DNA of 30,244 nucleotides from UBA5336 sp964412785 (GCA_964412785.1 CAYPQD010000027.1:1-30244), one strand, 5' to 3'; shown: positions 16,334 through 24,495, numbered from the stretch's first letter. Notes: generated by a model not told the origin, from the letters alone. Numbers and translations: made by a program.

Positions 16334-17662
16334 ATGGCACGGCGCTATTTCGGCACGGACGGAATGAGAGGGCGCGCTGGTGCCGCCCCGATGAATTCTG
16401 ACATCGTGATGCGCATGGCCCGCGCGGCCGCCGGCGTCCTGGGCGCGCCTGTGGGGTCGCGAGTGCTGGTTGGACGCGACACCCGCGCCTCCTGTGACCT
16501 GTTCGAGGCGGCGCTTTCGGTCGGCTTCATGGAAGCCGGATTGGAGGTGGTCTCGCTCGGTGTCCTGCCGACGCCGGCGGTGGCCCGGCTCGTTTCCGGG
16601 CGCGGCGCCGCCCTCGGGGTGATGATCTCCGCCTCCCACAACCCGGCCCATGACAATGGTGTCAAGCTGTTCGGGCCGGACGGGTTCAAGCTGGATGATG
16701 CGACAGAGGCCGCGATCGAGGCGGCGATGGATGCGCCAACCCCGCCCGTCAGCGCGATCGGCCGGCGCCTAGACGATGCTGATGTCGCCGGCGAGGCGGA
16801 GGCGGCGCTGCTGCATGCCGCCGGTGGGGTGTCACTGTCGGGCCTGAAGATCGTGCTCGACTGTGCCCATGGCGCAGCGAGCCAGCTTGCCCCAGCCGTC
16901 CTTCGGCGCCTCGGCGCAGAGCTGACGGTGATCGGCGCAGAGCCGGACGGGCTGAATATCAATGACGGCGTCGGCTCGACCCATCCCGAAGCGTTGATCG
17001 GTGCGGTCACGGCGACAGGCTCCGATCTCGGCGTCGCGCTCGACGGGGATGCCGACCGTCTGATCCTGGTCGACGAGCGCGGCACGGTGATCGATGGCGA
17101 CCAGCTGATCGGGCTGATCGCCGGCGACTGGGCCGCCTCCGGTCGGCTGCGAGGCGGCGGGGTTGTCACAACGGTCATGTCCAATCTGGGGCTGGAGCGC
17201 CACCTCGCCGGGCTCGGCCTCGACCTTGTCCGCACGACAGTCGGCGACCGCTATGTGGTCGAGGCGATGCGCTCGGGCGGCTTCAACCTGGGCGGCGAGC
17301 AGTCCGGGCACATCGTTCTGATGGACCACGCGACCACAGGCGACGGCCTGCTGGCGGCGCTCTGCGTGCTTTCGGTGCAGGTCGCGCGCGCCCGCCCGTT
17401 GTCGGAGATCGCACACGTGTTCGAGCCGGCACCGCAGAAGCTCGTCAGCATCCGCTATGGCGACCGCGACCCGTTGGAGATGGCAGGCGTCCGGGCGGCG
17501 ATCGAGCAGGCCAGCGCCGCGCTTGGCAAGCGCGGGCGCCTCGTGGTGCGCAAGTCGGGAACCGAGCCGCTGATCCGGGTGATGGCCGAGGCGCTGGACC
17601 CGGGCGACATGGAGCGCGCATTGGACGCGGTGATTGCCGTCATCGAGGCCGAGGCGGGCTGA
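16334..17662 (+). CDS. glmM: Phosphoglucosamine mutase GlmM
   Basis: A 442-residue alpha-D-phosphohexomutase that interconverts glucosamine-6-phosphate and glucosamine-1-phosphate, feeding UDP-GlcNAc for peptidoglycan and lipopolysaccharide. It opens with the GlmM-specific RYFGTDGMRGRAG. The phosphoserine is S101 in MISASHNPAHDNGVK, the Mg-binding loop is LDGDADR with D237, D239 and D241, and the C-terminal phosphate-binding loop is RKSGTEPLIRVM. Length is normal. It starts 14 bp after uxs. In many alphaproteobacteria glmM lies near ftsH and folP; here it sits in a sugar-nucleotide block, so whether it is the only copy in the genome is open. Confidence 0.95.
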   Translation: MARRYFGTDGMRGRAGAAPMNSDIVMRMARAAAGVLGAPVGSRVLVGRDTRASCDLFEAALSVGFMEAGLEVVSLGVLPTPAVARLVSGRGAALGVMISASHNPAHDNGVKLFGPDGFKLDDATEAAIEAAMDAPTPPVSAIGRRLDDADVAGEAEAALLHAAGGVSLSGLKIVLDCAHGAASQLAPAVLRRLGAELTVIGAEPDGLNINDGVGSTHPEALIGAVTATGSDLGVALDGDADRLILVDERGTVIDGDQLIGLIAGDWAASGRLRGGGVVTTVMSNLGLERHLAGLGLDLVRTTVGDRYVVEAMRSGGFNLGGEQSGHIVLMDHATTGDGLLAALCVLSVQVARARPLSEIAHVFEPAPQKLVSIRYGDRDPLEMAGVRAAIEQASAALGKRGRLVVRKSGTEPLIRVMAEALDPGDMERALDAVIAVIEAEAG

Positions 17663-17717
17663 ACTGGCAGGGGGCTTGCAGCGGCCCGTCGGTCGATGGT
17701 TGACGGAGTGTGACCCG

Positions 17718-18497
17718 ATGACCGAACCTGCCCTGACAGCCCCGCTTGTCGCCCTGACCGGCGGCGGGCCCCACGCCTGGATCATGATCAATGCGCTGCG
17801 GGCGCGCTTCGGGCCGTTCCCGGTGATCCGCGAGGCAGGCGAACCGGCTGGCGTGTTCTGGCGCCGCCGTCTGAAACGGCTCGGCGCGGTCACGGTCGCA
17901 AGCCAGCTGGCGGCGAAGCTGCCGATCAAGCTTGTCAAGCCGCTGTCACGCAGGCGCATCGCCGAGCTCATTGCCACCCACGGGTTGCACCCGGATCCCG
18001 ACCCGTCGCAGGCAATCCTCAATGTGCCATCGGTCAACAGTCAGGCCTGCCATGAGGCGCTTGCCACGCTCGCACCGAAGGCGGTGTTCGTGGTCTCCAC
18101 CCGGATGATTTCACAAAAGACCCTCGATGCCATCCGGGCGCCCTTCATCAACTATCATTCCGGAATCAACCCGGCCTATCGCGGAATCAATGGGGGCTAT
18201 TTCGCCCTGGCGCGCGGCCAGGGGGAGCATTTCGGCACGACGGTTCACCTCGTCGACCGGGGTGTCGACACCGGTGACATCCTTTACCAGACCCGCGTGC
18301 CGGTGAGCCCGCATGACAATTTCCACACCTATCTGTGGACCCTCGCGGCCCATTCGCGGGACGCGGTGGTCCGGGCCATGGAAGACGCTCTGGCCGACCG
18401 GCTGAGGTCGGTCCGGGTCGACCTGCCATCGCGCCAGTGGTTTGCGCCGGGCCTTGGCTTCTATCTCTGGGCCGGGGTGATGCGCGGCGTCTGGTAG
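17718..18497 (+). CDS. Formyltransferase-domain protein
   Basis: A 259-residue protein of the 10-formyltetrahydrofolate-dependent formyltransferase fold. The catalytic trio is visible: N145 and H147 in FINYHSGINPAYRG and D184 in DRGVDTGDILY, with the usual spacing. The nucleotide-like N-terminal part starts LVALTGGGPHAWIM. It lacks the C-terminal domain of methionyl-tRNA formyltransferase and is longer at the N-terminus than PurN. Given its place directly after ugd, uxs and glmM, an amino-sugar N-formyltransferase for a surface glycan is the most attractive role, but the acceptor is unproven. The start at ATG 17718 has GGAG about ten bases upstream. It ends 23 bp before the convergent NDH-2 gene. 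Confidence 0.82.
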   Translation: MTEPALTAPLVALTGGGPHAWIMINALRARFGPFPVIREAGEPAGVFWRRRLKRLGAVTVASQLAAKLPIKLVKPLSRRRIAELIATHGLHPDPDPSQAILNVPSVNSQACHEALATLAPKAVFVVSTRMISQKTLDAIRAPFINYHSGINPAYRGINGGYFALARGQGEHFGTTVHLVDRGVDTGDILYQTRVPVSPHDNFHTYLWTLAAHSRDAVVRAMEDALADRLRSVRVDLPSRQWFAPGLGFYLWAGVMRGVW

Positions 18498-18520
18498 GCG
18501 CCGCCGCCGGGCCGGTCGCG

Positions 18521-19846
18521 TCAGTGCAGTTTCAGCTTTGGCCGGACCACCTGGTTGACGTGACCCATCAGGATCATGCCGAGCCCGCGCAGCCAGCCAT
18601 GGATCGCCATCAGGTGCATCCGGTAGAGTGATACATAGACAAAGCGTGCCAGGCGGCCCTCCACGGCCATCCGTCCGCCGACAAGATTGCCCATCAGCGA
18701 GCCGACCGTGCCGAACCGGCTCAGCGAGATCAGCGAGCCGCGGTCCTCATAGGTGAAGTCCTTCAGCGGCCGGCCGCTCACCAGCGCGTCAATGTTGCGA
18801 AAGGCTATGGCGGCCATCTGGTGGGCACTCTGGGCGCGCGGAGGCACCGGGCGATCGGCGCCGGGAGGGGTGTAGGTGGCGCAGTCGCCAATGGCGAAGA
18901 TGCGTTCGTCACGGGTGGTTTGCAGGGTTGGGCGGACGACCAGCTGATTGTTGCGGTTGGTCTCCAGTCCGGCGAGGCCCTGCAGGAATTCCGGCGCTTT
19001 CACCCCTGCGGCCCAGACCCTGAGGTCGGTCGGATAGACCGTTCCGTCCCCCGTCAGGATCGCGTCGGCTGTGACTTCGGACACCTGCGCCCCGGTCACG
19101 ACCTCGACACCGAGCGCCTTCAGTTCCGCATCGGCAGCTTCGGCAAGTTTCTCCGGAAGGGCCGGCAGGATGCGCGGGCCCGCCTCCAGAAGCGAGACCT
19201 TCAGCCGGCTCTCGTCGAACACTTCGAGGCCGTAGAAGCGCAGGGCGGCAGCCGCATTGTAGAGTTCCGCAGCGAGCTCAACCCCGGTCGCGCCGCCACC
19301 GACAATGCCGACTCGCACATGCTCGTCGGCCTCCGGATTGACGGTCATCCGGCGCGAACAGCGCAGGCAGTGATTGAGCAGGCGAGAGCGGAAGGCGTCG
19401 GCGTCGCGGCGGCTGTCCAGCGACATGCAATGGTCCTTCACCCCGGGGACACCGAAATCGTTCGACACCGAGCCGATGGCGATGACGAGATAGTCATAGC
19501 GAATGCGGTGCTCGCCCATGATCTCGCGGCCGTCATCATCCAGCAGCGGCGCGACCACGACCTGTCGCGCCTCCCGGTCTATGTCCTGCAGGCTGCCCTG
19601 GAAGAAGCGGTAGCCCCAGCGATGCGCGTGGGCGCCATAGCCGACTTCATCGAGGTTGGCATCCAGCGAACCGGCGGCAACCTCGTGCAGCAGCGGCTTC
19701 CAGATATGTGTCCTGTTTCGCTCCAGCAGGATGATGTCGAACGCGCTGCGATCATATTTCCGGCCGAGCCTGGCGGCGAGTTCGAGGCCGCCTGCGCCGC
19801 CGCCGACCACAACGATCTGCGTCTTCTTCTGCTGCGGGTGTTGCAT
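18521..19846 (-). CDS. ndh: Type II NADH dehydrogenase (NDH-2)
   Basis: A 441-residue single-subunit flavoenzyme that oxidises NADH and reduces quinone without pumping protons. Two dinucleotide-binding motifs are visible: IVVVGGGAGGLELA (FAD, GGGAGG at 15-20) and VRVGIVGGGATGVELAAEL (NADH, GGGATG at 183-188). RIFAIGDCATY-like text (ERIFAIGDCATYTPP) marks the third FAD segment. The C-terminus is amphipathic and hydrophobic (MHLMAIHGWLRGLGMILMGHV), as expected for membrane attachment. The start is set at ATG 19846; an in-frame ATG at 19879 would add 11 residues and has GAGA close by, so it is a real alternative. It lies downstream of thiD on the same strand. Confidence 0.92.
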   Translation of the reverse strand: MQHPQQKKTQIVVVGGGAGGLELAARLGRKYDRSAFDIILLERNRTHIWKPLLHEVAAGSLDANLDEVGYGAHAHRWGYRFFQGSLQDIDREARQVVVAPLLDDDGREIMGEHRIRYDYLVIAIGSVSNDFGVPGVKDHCMSLDSRRDADAFRSRLLNHCLRCSRRMTVNPEADEHVRVGIVGGGATGVELAAELYNAAAALRFYGLEVFDESRLKVSLLEAGPRILPALPEKLAEAADAELKALGVEVVTGAQVSEVTADAILTGDGTVYPTDLRVWAAGVKAPEFLQGLAGLETNRNNQLVVRPTLQTTRDERIFAIGDCATYTPPGADRPVPPRAQSAHQMAAIAFRNIDALVSGRPLKDFTYEDRGSLISLSRFGTVGSLMGNLVGGRMAVEGRLARFVYVSLYRMHLMAIHGWLRGLGMILMGHVNQVVRPKLKLH

Positions 19847-19922
19847 GGCCAATGAGACCTCGTTTCCGTGACCCGTCATGTCCGCTCTCGCCGGAGAGGG
19901 CAAGCGCGCATATGGTCCGCGA

Positions 19923-20750
19923 TCAGCCGTCCGCGCCGGCGAGCGGCCAGCCATGGTTCAGCGGCCCGTGGCCCCGCCCGAGGCCGGGTGCGGTCTCGAT
20001 CGCGCGGCGGACATAGGTGCGCGCTGCGTCGACGGCATCGGCCAGCGGCATGGCGCGGGCGATATGGGTCGCGATCGCGGACGCCAGCGTGCAGCCAGTC
20101 CCGTGGGTGCTGGTCGTCTCGATCCGGGGCGCTTCCAGGACCCATTCGCCGTCGCGGGTCTGAAGGACATCGGTGACGACCGAGCCGCCCATGTCGCCAC
20201 CCTTGACGAGGGCTGCGAGTGCGCCAGCCTCCAGCAGGCGCTCGGCCGCCCGGCGCTGGCCATCGACGGTGTCGACGGCTCGGCCGGTAAGGATTTCCGC
20301 TTCCGACGCGTTCGGCGTGACGACGGCGGCGCCCGGCACCAGCAGGCTGCGCAGGGCATCAATGGCGGCAGCATCGACCAGGCGGTCGCCAGAGGTGGCC
20401 ACCATCACCGGGTCGATCACGCGGGGGATGGCCGGCGCGCGCTCCGCCAGGGTCTCAGCGACCCGCTCGACCAGCGGCTTAGTGCCAAGCATGCCGGTCT
20501 TGATCGCATCGGCGCCGATGTCGGCCAGAGTAACCCGCATCTGCCCGGCGACCGCCTCCAGAGGCACCGGCCAGACGCCGTGCACGCCGGTTGTGTCCTG
20601 CGCCGTGATCGCGGTGATTGCGGTCATGGCATGGCCCCCCAGCATGGTGACCGTCTTGACGTCGGCCTGGATGCCGGCGCCGCCGCCACTGTCGGAGCCG
20701 GCGATGATGAGGACGCGGCCCCTGTGAGGGCTTTTCGCAATACTGCTCAT
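19923..20750 (-). CDS. thiD: Hydroxymethylpyrimidine kinase / phosphomethylpyrimidine kinase ThiD
   Basis: A 275-residue ribokinase-fold kinase that phosphorylates hydroxymethylpyrimidine and its monophosphate in thiamine synthesis. It carries the N-terminal AGSDSGGGAGIQAD (residues 17-30) and the C-terminal anion-hole motif STHGTGCTLASA with C220, both diagnostic for ThiD. VIDPVMVATSG lies in the middle, as usual. Its ATG overlaps the stop of the upstream ABC permease by 4 bp (ATGA), so the two are coupled. No other thiamine gene is nearby, and I see no TPP-riboswitch-like leader, so this is probably a stand-alone salvage or biosynthesis kinase. Confidence 0.95.
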   Translation of the reverse strand: MSSIAKSPHRGRVLIIAGSDSGGGAGIQADVKTVTMLGGHAMTAITAITAQDTTGVHGVWPVPLEAVAGQMRVTLADIGADAIKTGMLGTKPLVERVAETLAERAPAIPRVIDPVMVATSGDRLVDAAAIDALRSLLVPGAAVVTPNASEAEILTGRAVDTVDGQRRAAERLLEAGALAALVKGGDMGGSVVTDVLQTRDGEWVLEAPRIETTSTHGTGCTLASAIATHIARAMPLADAVDAARTYVRRAIETAPGLGRGHGPLNHGWPLAGADG

Positions 20751-21616
20751 GCCTTCAGCTTGTAGCCGGTCCTGAACATCAGCCAGACACCGGCGGCGCA
20801 GGCGAGGGCGACGAGCCCGCAGACGATGACGCCAGTGGTCAGATTGCCGTCGGCGGCGCCGATGAAGCCATAGCGGAAGCCGTCGATCAGGTAGAAGAAC
20901 GGGTTGGCGTGGCTCAGCGCCTCGAAGACCGGGTTGAGCGCTTCGATCCGGTAGAATGTGCCGGACAGGAAGGTCAGCGGCAGGATGACGAACTGGCTGA
21001 CCGCGGCGAGGTGGTCGAACTTGTCGGCCCAGATGCCGCCCATCGCCCCGATCGCGCCCAGCATGACCGATGCCGTCAGGCCGAAATACAGGATAGGCCA
21101 GACATGGGCGAGCGAGAAGCTGGCCAGCCCCGTCCCGTAGATGACGAGCGCTGTCAGGAGCGCGCAGACCGCGCCGCGGGTCGCTGCACCGGCAATGAAG
21201 CCGAAGCTCAACTCCATCGGTGACAGCGGCGGCATCAGGAAATCGACCTGGCTGCCCTGCACCTTTGAGATGGTGAGCGAGGAGGAGGAATTCTGGAAGG
21301 CATTGTTGAGGATCGCCATCATGATGAGGCCCGGCGCTATGAAATCATTGAAGGCGACCCCGCCGGCAAGGCCGTCGAACTGCAGGTCGCCGCGCTCGGG
21401 ATAGGCCAGCTTAAAGACGATCATGAACAGGACGACTGAGAGGACCGGCGCGAAGAGTGTCTGGGTTGCGACCTTGAGGAAGCGTCCGACTTCGCGCTTG
21501 TAGAGGGTCCACACGCCGAGCCAGTTGACGGCGCCATAGCGGCGCGGCGTGCGCAGCGGTTGACCGGTGACGGCGATGTCGGTGGATGCCTCGGCGGCGG
21601 GAGCAGTATCGGCCAT
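20747..21616 (-). CDS. ABC-2 type transporter permease
   Basis: A 289-residue inner-membrane permease with a soluble N-terminal arm (MADTAPAAEASTDIAVTG), then VWTLYKREVGRFLKVATQTLFAPVLSVVLFMIVF, typical of ABC-2 permeases. About six spans are visible. The conserved C-terminal half includes LPLTFLSGTFYRIEALNPVFEALSHANPFFYLIDGFRYGFIG, a hallmark of the NodJ/DrrB-like permease group. The start at ATG 21616 follows AAGGA five bases upstream. The matching ATPase gene is not in this window, unusual since ATPase and permease are mostly adjacent. The substrate is unknown; drug, polysaccharide or lipid export are all possible. Confidence 0.88.
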   Translation of the reverse strand: MADTAPAAEASTDIAVTGQPLRTPRRYGAVNWLGVWTLYKREVGRFLKVATQTLFAPVLSVVLFMIVFKLAYPERGDLQFDGLAGGVAFNDFIAPGLIMMAILNNAFQNSSSSLTISKVQGSQVDFLMPPLSPMELSFGFIAGAATRGAVCALLTALVIYGTGLASFSLAHVWPILYFGLTASVMLGAIGAMGGIWADKFDHLAAVSQFVILPLTFLSGTFYRIEALNPVFEALSHANPFFYLIDGFRYGFIGAADGNLTTGVIVCGLVALACAAGVWLMFRTGYKLKA

Positions 21617-21832
21617 GGCGTCCTTGTAAGCGGCGCCGGGCCGCTTGGCGAGGGGGGCAGCAGGCGGCGGGGTGAGTCCCGATGGACACAATATCTGGAT
21701 TTGCTGTGGACAGGATGCCCCGCATCTGGTGCCGGCGGATGTGAAATGTGCCATATCTGGTGATGCAGAGCGGGCTGACGTGATGGGCAGCCCATATATT
21801 GTGGTACTAGATTTGGCGCTGGGGAGACCGAT
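21617..21832. promoter_or_regulatory. Divergent regulatory region upstream of gcrA
   Basis: These 216 bp separate the ABC permease and gcrA. The hexamer ATCTGG occurs three times in the same orientation at 21693, 21724 and 21755, exactly 31 bp apart, about three helical turns. A GAGTC (GANTC methylation site) is at 21674-21678. TGTGGACAG at 21705-21713 is a 7/9 match to the inverted DnaA box. CACAATAT (21687-21694) and ATATTGTG (21796-21803) are inverted to each other. TATATT at 21795-21800 could be a -10 box for gcrA. In Caulobacter gcrA is controlled by DnaA, CtrA and methylation; whether that holds here is inference. Confidence 0.5.
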
Positions 21833-22357
21833 ATGGCTTGGACAGACGAACGCGTGGCAATGCTGAAGAAACTTTGGGCGGAGGGCCATTCGGCCAGCCA
21901 GATCGCCCAGCAGCTTGGTGGCGTGACCCGTAATGCGGTGATCGGCAAGGTGCACCGCCTTGGCCTGTCCGGCAGGGCGACGCCATCCCGGCCAGTGCGA
22001 CGCCCCCCGCGGCTTGCCCGTGCGAAGCCGCGGCTCGATACCGGCGGGACGGCGCGCGAGACCGCCGTGACGACGTCGCCGGCAGAGCGCACCCGCGCCA
22101 GCGAGCGGGCGGAGATCCTTGCCGCCCTGCCGCCGCTGCAGCTTGATGACGGCAAGACAGCCAGCGTCCTCACGATCCGCGACAGCATGTGCAAGTGGCC
22201 GATCGGCGACCCGGGCGACCCGGGCTTCGCCTTCTGCGGGCGCAAGGCCGACTGCGGTCCCTATTGCAGTGAGCACGCCAAGATCGCTTTCCAGCCGGCC
22301 CGCAAGCGTGACCGCCGGCGCGAGGAGATGGACACCTTGCGTCGACTCGCGGGCTGA
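21833..22357 (+). CDS. gcrA: Cell cycle regulator GcrA
   Basis: A 174-residue protein, close in length to the Caulobacter one. The N-terminal DNA-binding domain (residues 1-45) is highly conserved: MAWTDERVAMLKKLWAEG, then SASQIAQQLGGVTRNAVIGKVHRLGL. A basic, proline-rich linker follows (about 46-95). The C-terminal domain (about 112-155) holds SMCKWPIGDPGDPGFAFCG with C120, C135, C141, C145 and H148, the part that in Caulobacter contacts region 2 of the housekeeping sigma factor. GcrA acts with CcrM methylation of GANTC sites to activate S-phase and division genes. The ribosome-binding site GGGGAGA lies five bases before the ATG. Confidence 0.96.
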   Translation: MAWTDERVAMLKKLWAEGHSASQIAQQLGGVTRNAVIGKVHRLGLSGRATPSRPVRRPPRLARAKPRLDTGGTARETAVTTSPAERTRASERAEILAALPPLQLDDGKTASVLTIRDSMCKWPIGDPGDPGFAFCGRKADCGPYCSEHAKIAFQPARKRDRRREEMDTLRRLAG

Positions 22358-22432
22358 ACCTGTAGGGCGAGCCTCCACATCGGGTCGGTTGCGCGTTACG
22401 GTCTCGACTTGCTGACCCAACGGAGACCCGCC

Positions 22433-23326
22433 ATGCCGGCCGATACCCTGCCCGAGCCGTCGCCTGCGGTTTCGGTGAACCGCTATGCCGGAGCGCCGCG
22501 CAACCCTGACTGGACGATCGACCAGGACTGGTCGTCCTACACCCCTCAGGAACATGACCGGTGGGACCGGCTGTTCCGGCGCCAGCAGGAGGTGTTGCCC
22601 GGGCGCGCCTGCACGGCCTTCATGGAGGCGATGGCCCGCCTTGAGTTCAGCCCCAGCGGCATCCCCGACATGGAGAGGCTGTCAGACCAGCTTGAACCGC
22701 TGACCGGCTGGCGGGTGGTGCCGGTGAGCGACCTGGTACCCGACGACATCTTCTTCGAGCACCTCGCCAACCGGCGCTTCCCGGCCGGTGCGTTCATCCG
22801 GCCGGAGGCGGAGTTCGACTACCTGGAAGAGCCCGATGTCTTTCATGACGTGTTTGGCCATGTGCCGCTGCTCGCCAATCCGGTGTTTGCCGACTTCATG
22901 CAGGCCTATGGGGAGGGTGGGCGCCGGGCGATGGGTCGCGGGCAACTGAAGAATCTCGCCCGGCTCTACTGGTACACCGTGGAATTCGGCCTGATCCGGG
23001 AGGCAGGCGGACTGCGCCTGTTCGGCGCGGGCATCATGTCGTCGCCGAACGAGAGCGTGTTCGCGCTGGAGGATGCCTCGCCGCACCGCATCGCCTTCGA
23101 CCTGATGCGGGTGATGCGCACCCACTACATCATCGACGACTTCCAGAAGACCTATTTCGTGATCGACAGCTTCGAGTCGCTGCTGGAGACGTGCTACCGG
23201 GACTTTGCGCCGGTCTATGACGCGCTGCTGGGTGCCGGCGAAATCGAGCCGCACGAGGTGGTGCAGGGCGACGAGATCATCACACTTGGCACGCTCGGCT
23301 ATTTCGCTAAGAAGGGTGAGGCCTGA
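22433..23326 (+). CDS. phhA: Phenylalanine 4-monooxygenase
   Basis: A 297-residue tetrahydropterin-dependent aromatic amino acid hydroxylase that converts phenylalanine to tyrosine. The iron ligands are visible: H138 and H143 in DVFHDVFGHVPLL and E184 in YWYTVEFGL. The prokaryotic monomeric form lacks an ACT regulatory domain, as here. The start at ATG 22433 has CGGAGA seven bases upstream; an earlier TTG at 22409 is less likely. It follows gcrA by 75 bp. The pterin dehydratase (phhB) is not adjacent, but an aromatic aminotransferase able to take the tyrosine product onward lies at 24496-25704 on the opposite strand. Confidence 0.95.
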   Translation: MPADTLPEPSPAVSVNRYAGAPRNPDWTIDQDWSSYTPQEHDRWDRLFRRQQEVLPGRACTAFMEAMARLEFSPSGIPDMERLSDQLEPLTGWRVVPVSDLVPDDIFFEHLANRRFPAGAFIRPEAEFDYLEEPDVFHDVFGHVPLLANPVFADFMQAYGEGGRRAMGRGQLKNLARLYWYTVEFGLIREAGGLRLFGAGIMSSPNESVFALEDASPHRIAFDLMRVMRTHYIIDDFQKTYFVIDSFESLLETCYRDFAPVYDALLGAGEIEPHEVVQGDEIITLGTLGYFAKKGEA

Positions 23327-23413
23327 GCGAGTTGGCGGGAGGCCGTTGCTGACGCCGCCCTCGCCCGGCGCGTCCACCGGCCTGGTCCGATGCCCAAGGG
23401 AACTGGCGAGTCC

Positions 23414-24262
23414 ATGAATGTGCTGAACGAGAGTGCAGGGCTTGTCGATCACGAGATCGAGATCGCCCGGATCCTTGGCGGGTCGAAGGCCTATGGTGGC
23501 CCGCGGGTCTTTGACCATGACCTGTTGATCCTCGGCTTCACCAATCGGAGCGGATCAAACCTGCTTGCCGAGCACATCACCTCCAATGGCCTCGTCACCG
23601 GTTTCGTTGAACAACTGAACTGGGATGCTGTTGAGGACTATGCCGCACGCACCCCGGTGGCGTCGCTCGCAGACTATATCCTCAGCGTGACCGAGACGAC
23701 GGGGGCGCCGCCAAAGCCGCACGGCTTCAAGGCGTCCTGGGCGCAGCTCCTCATGCTGCTACGCCTCAACATCCCTTCGCTCTATACCGGCGTCCGGGTG
23801 GTCCACATCGAGCGCCAGAACCTGCTGGCACAGGCGGTGTCCTACTCGATCGCTGACCAGACCAAGAAATGGACGAGTGCCCATGAGGGGCTGGAGGATG
23901 TGGAGGTCGTCTATGATGCCGATGACATCGCACGCCGCCTCAATGGCACGATCCGGTCGAACGGCATGATGCGCTATGTCTGCGACCTGTTCGCGATCCC
24001 GCGCCTGAGCGTGGAATACGAGGCCCTGATCGAGCGGCCGCGGGCGCAGGTGAAGCGCGTTGCGAATTTTCTCGGGATGGGCGTCACAGCCAGGCCTGCG
24101 GGCAAGCTCGCCCTGCAGAAGCAGCGCGATCAACGCAATGCAGAGTTCATCGCCCGGTTCGAAAGCGAGGCGCGCGACCGCGCGCTGCGGCCGACGCCCC
24201 CCCGGGACCCGGCAACGGTTTCAACCGCCTCAGACCACCCTTATACCAATCTGCGCGGATGA
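23414..24262 (+). CDS. Stf0-type sulfotransferase
   Basis: A 282-residue protein that matches the Stf0/NodH-like sulfotransferases, which move sulfate from PAPS to a sugar or lipid. The 5'-phosphosulfate loop is visible as TNRSGSNLL (residues 43-51), and the 3'-phosphate segment as IERQNLLAQAVSYSIADQTKKW with R134 and S143 in the expected positions. The start at ATG 23414 is preferred (GGCGAG nearby) over ATG 23390. The last six residues (YTNLRG) and the stop codon are encoded inside repeat copy 2, so the native C-terminus may have been replaced. The acceptor is unknown; a surface glycan or lipid is likely from family habits. Confidence 0.82.
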   Translation: MNVLNESAGLVDHEIEIARILGGSKAYGGPRVFDHDLLILGFTNRSGSNLLAEHITSNGLVTGFVEQLNWDAVEDYAARTPVASLADYILSVTETTGAPPKPHGFKASWAQLLMLLRLNIPSLYTGVRVVHIERQNLLAQAVSYSIADQTKKWTSAHEGLEDVEVVYDADDIARRLNGTIRSNGMMRYVCDLFAIPRLSVEYEALIERPRAQVKRVANFLGMGVTARPAGKLALQKQRDQRNAEFIARFESEARDRALRPTPPRDPATVSTASDHPYTNLRG

Positions 24263-24439
24263 AGACTCATCCGCGGCCCCGGCGCATGGGGCGCCGACGC
24301 GCAGTCGCGCTTGCCCTGCACTGCAAGGGACCGGTTTTGGGTCCATGCAGCTTGGTATTAGGGCGTTTTCCGACCAAATTGACCCACTTGGCCGCTTGAG
24401 TTTTTCGTCAGGGCCAGGAGCGTGGTGTCCGGCGATGCG
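24243..24439 (+). repeat. Dispersed structured repeat, copy 2 (core plus inverted outer module)
   Basis: The 116-nt core at 24243-24358 has good inverted ends (ATACCAATCTGC and GCAGCTTGGTAT, 11 of 12 pairing) and internal hairpins CGCGGATGA/TCATCCGCG, GGCGC/GCGCC, GCGC/GCGC and GGACC/GGTCC. The outer module follows at 24359-24439 in inverted orientation relative to bases 1-81. The element lies between the convergent sulfotransferase and aminotransferase genes, where its hairpins could act as a two-way transcript end. The first hairpin carries TGA on both strands; the plus-strand one is the sulfotransferase stop. Confidence 0.87.
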
Positions 24440-24495
24440 TGACACGATCCTCCGAAGTTGCTGTAGGGCGGCCCGGCCGGCGGTTGTGCGCCCGC

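Noticed and set aside
20751..21832. TPP riboswitch controlling thiD
   Set aside because: thiD is internal to an operon with a 4-bp overlap, and I could not find conserved THI-box words upstream of the permease.
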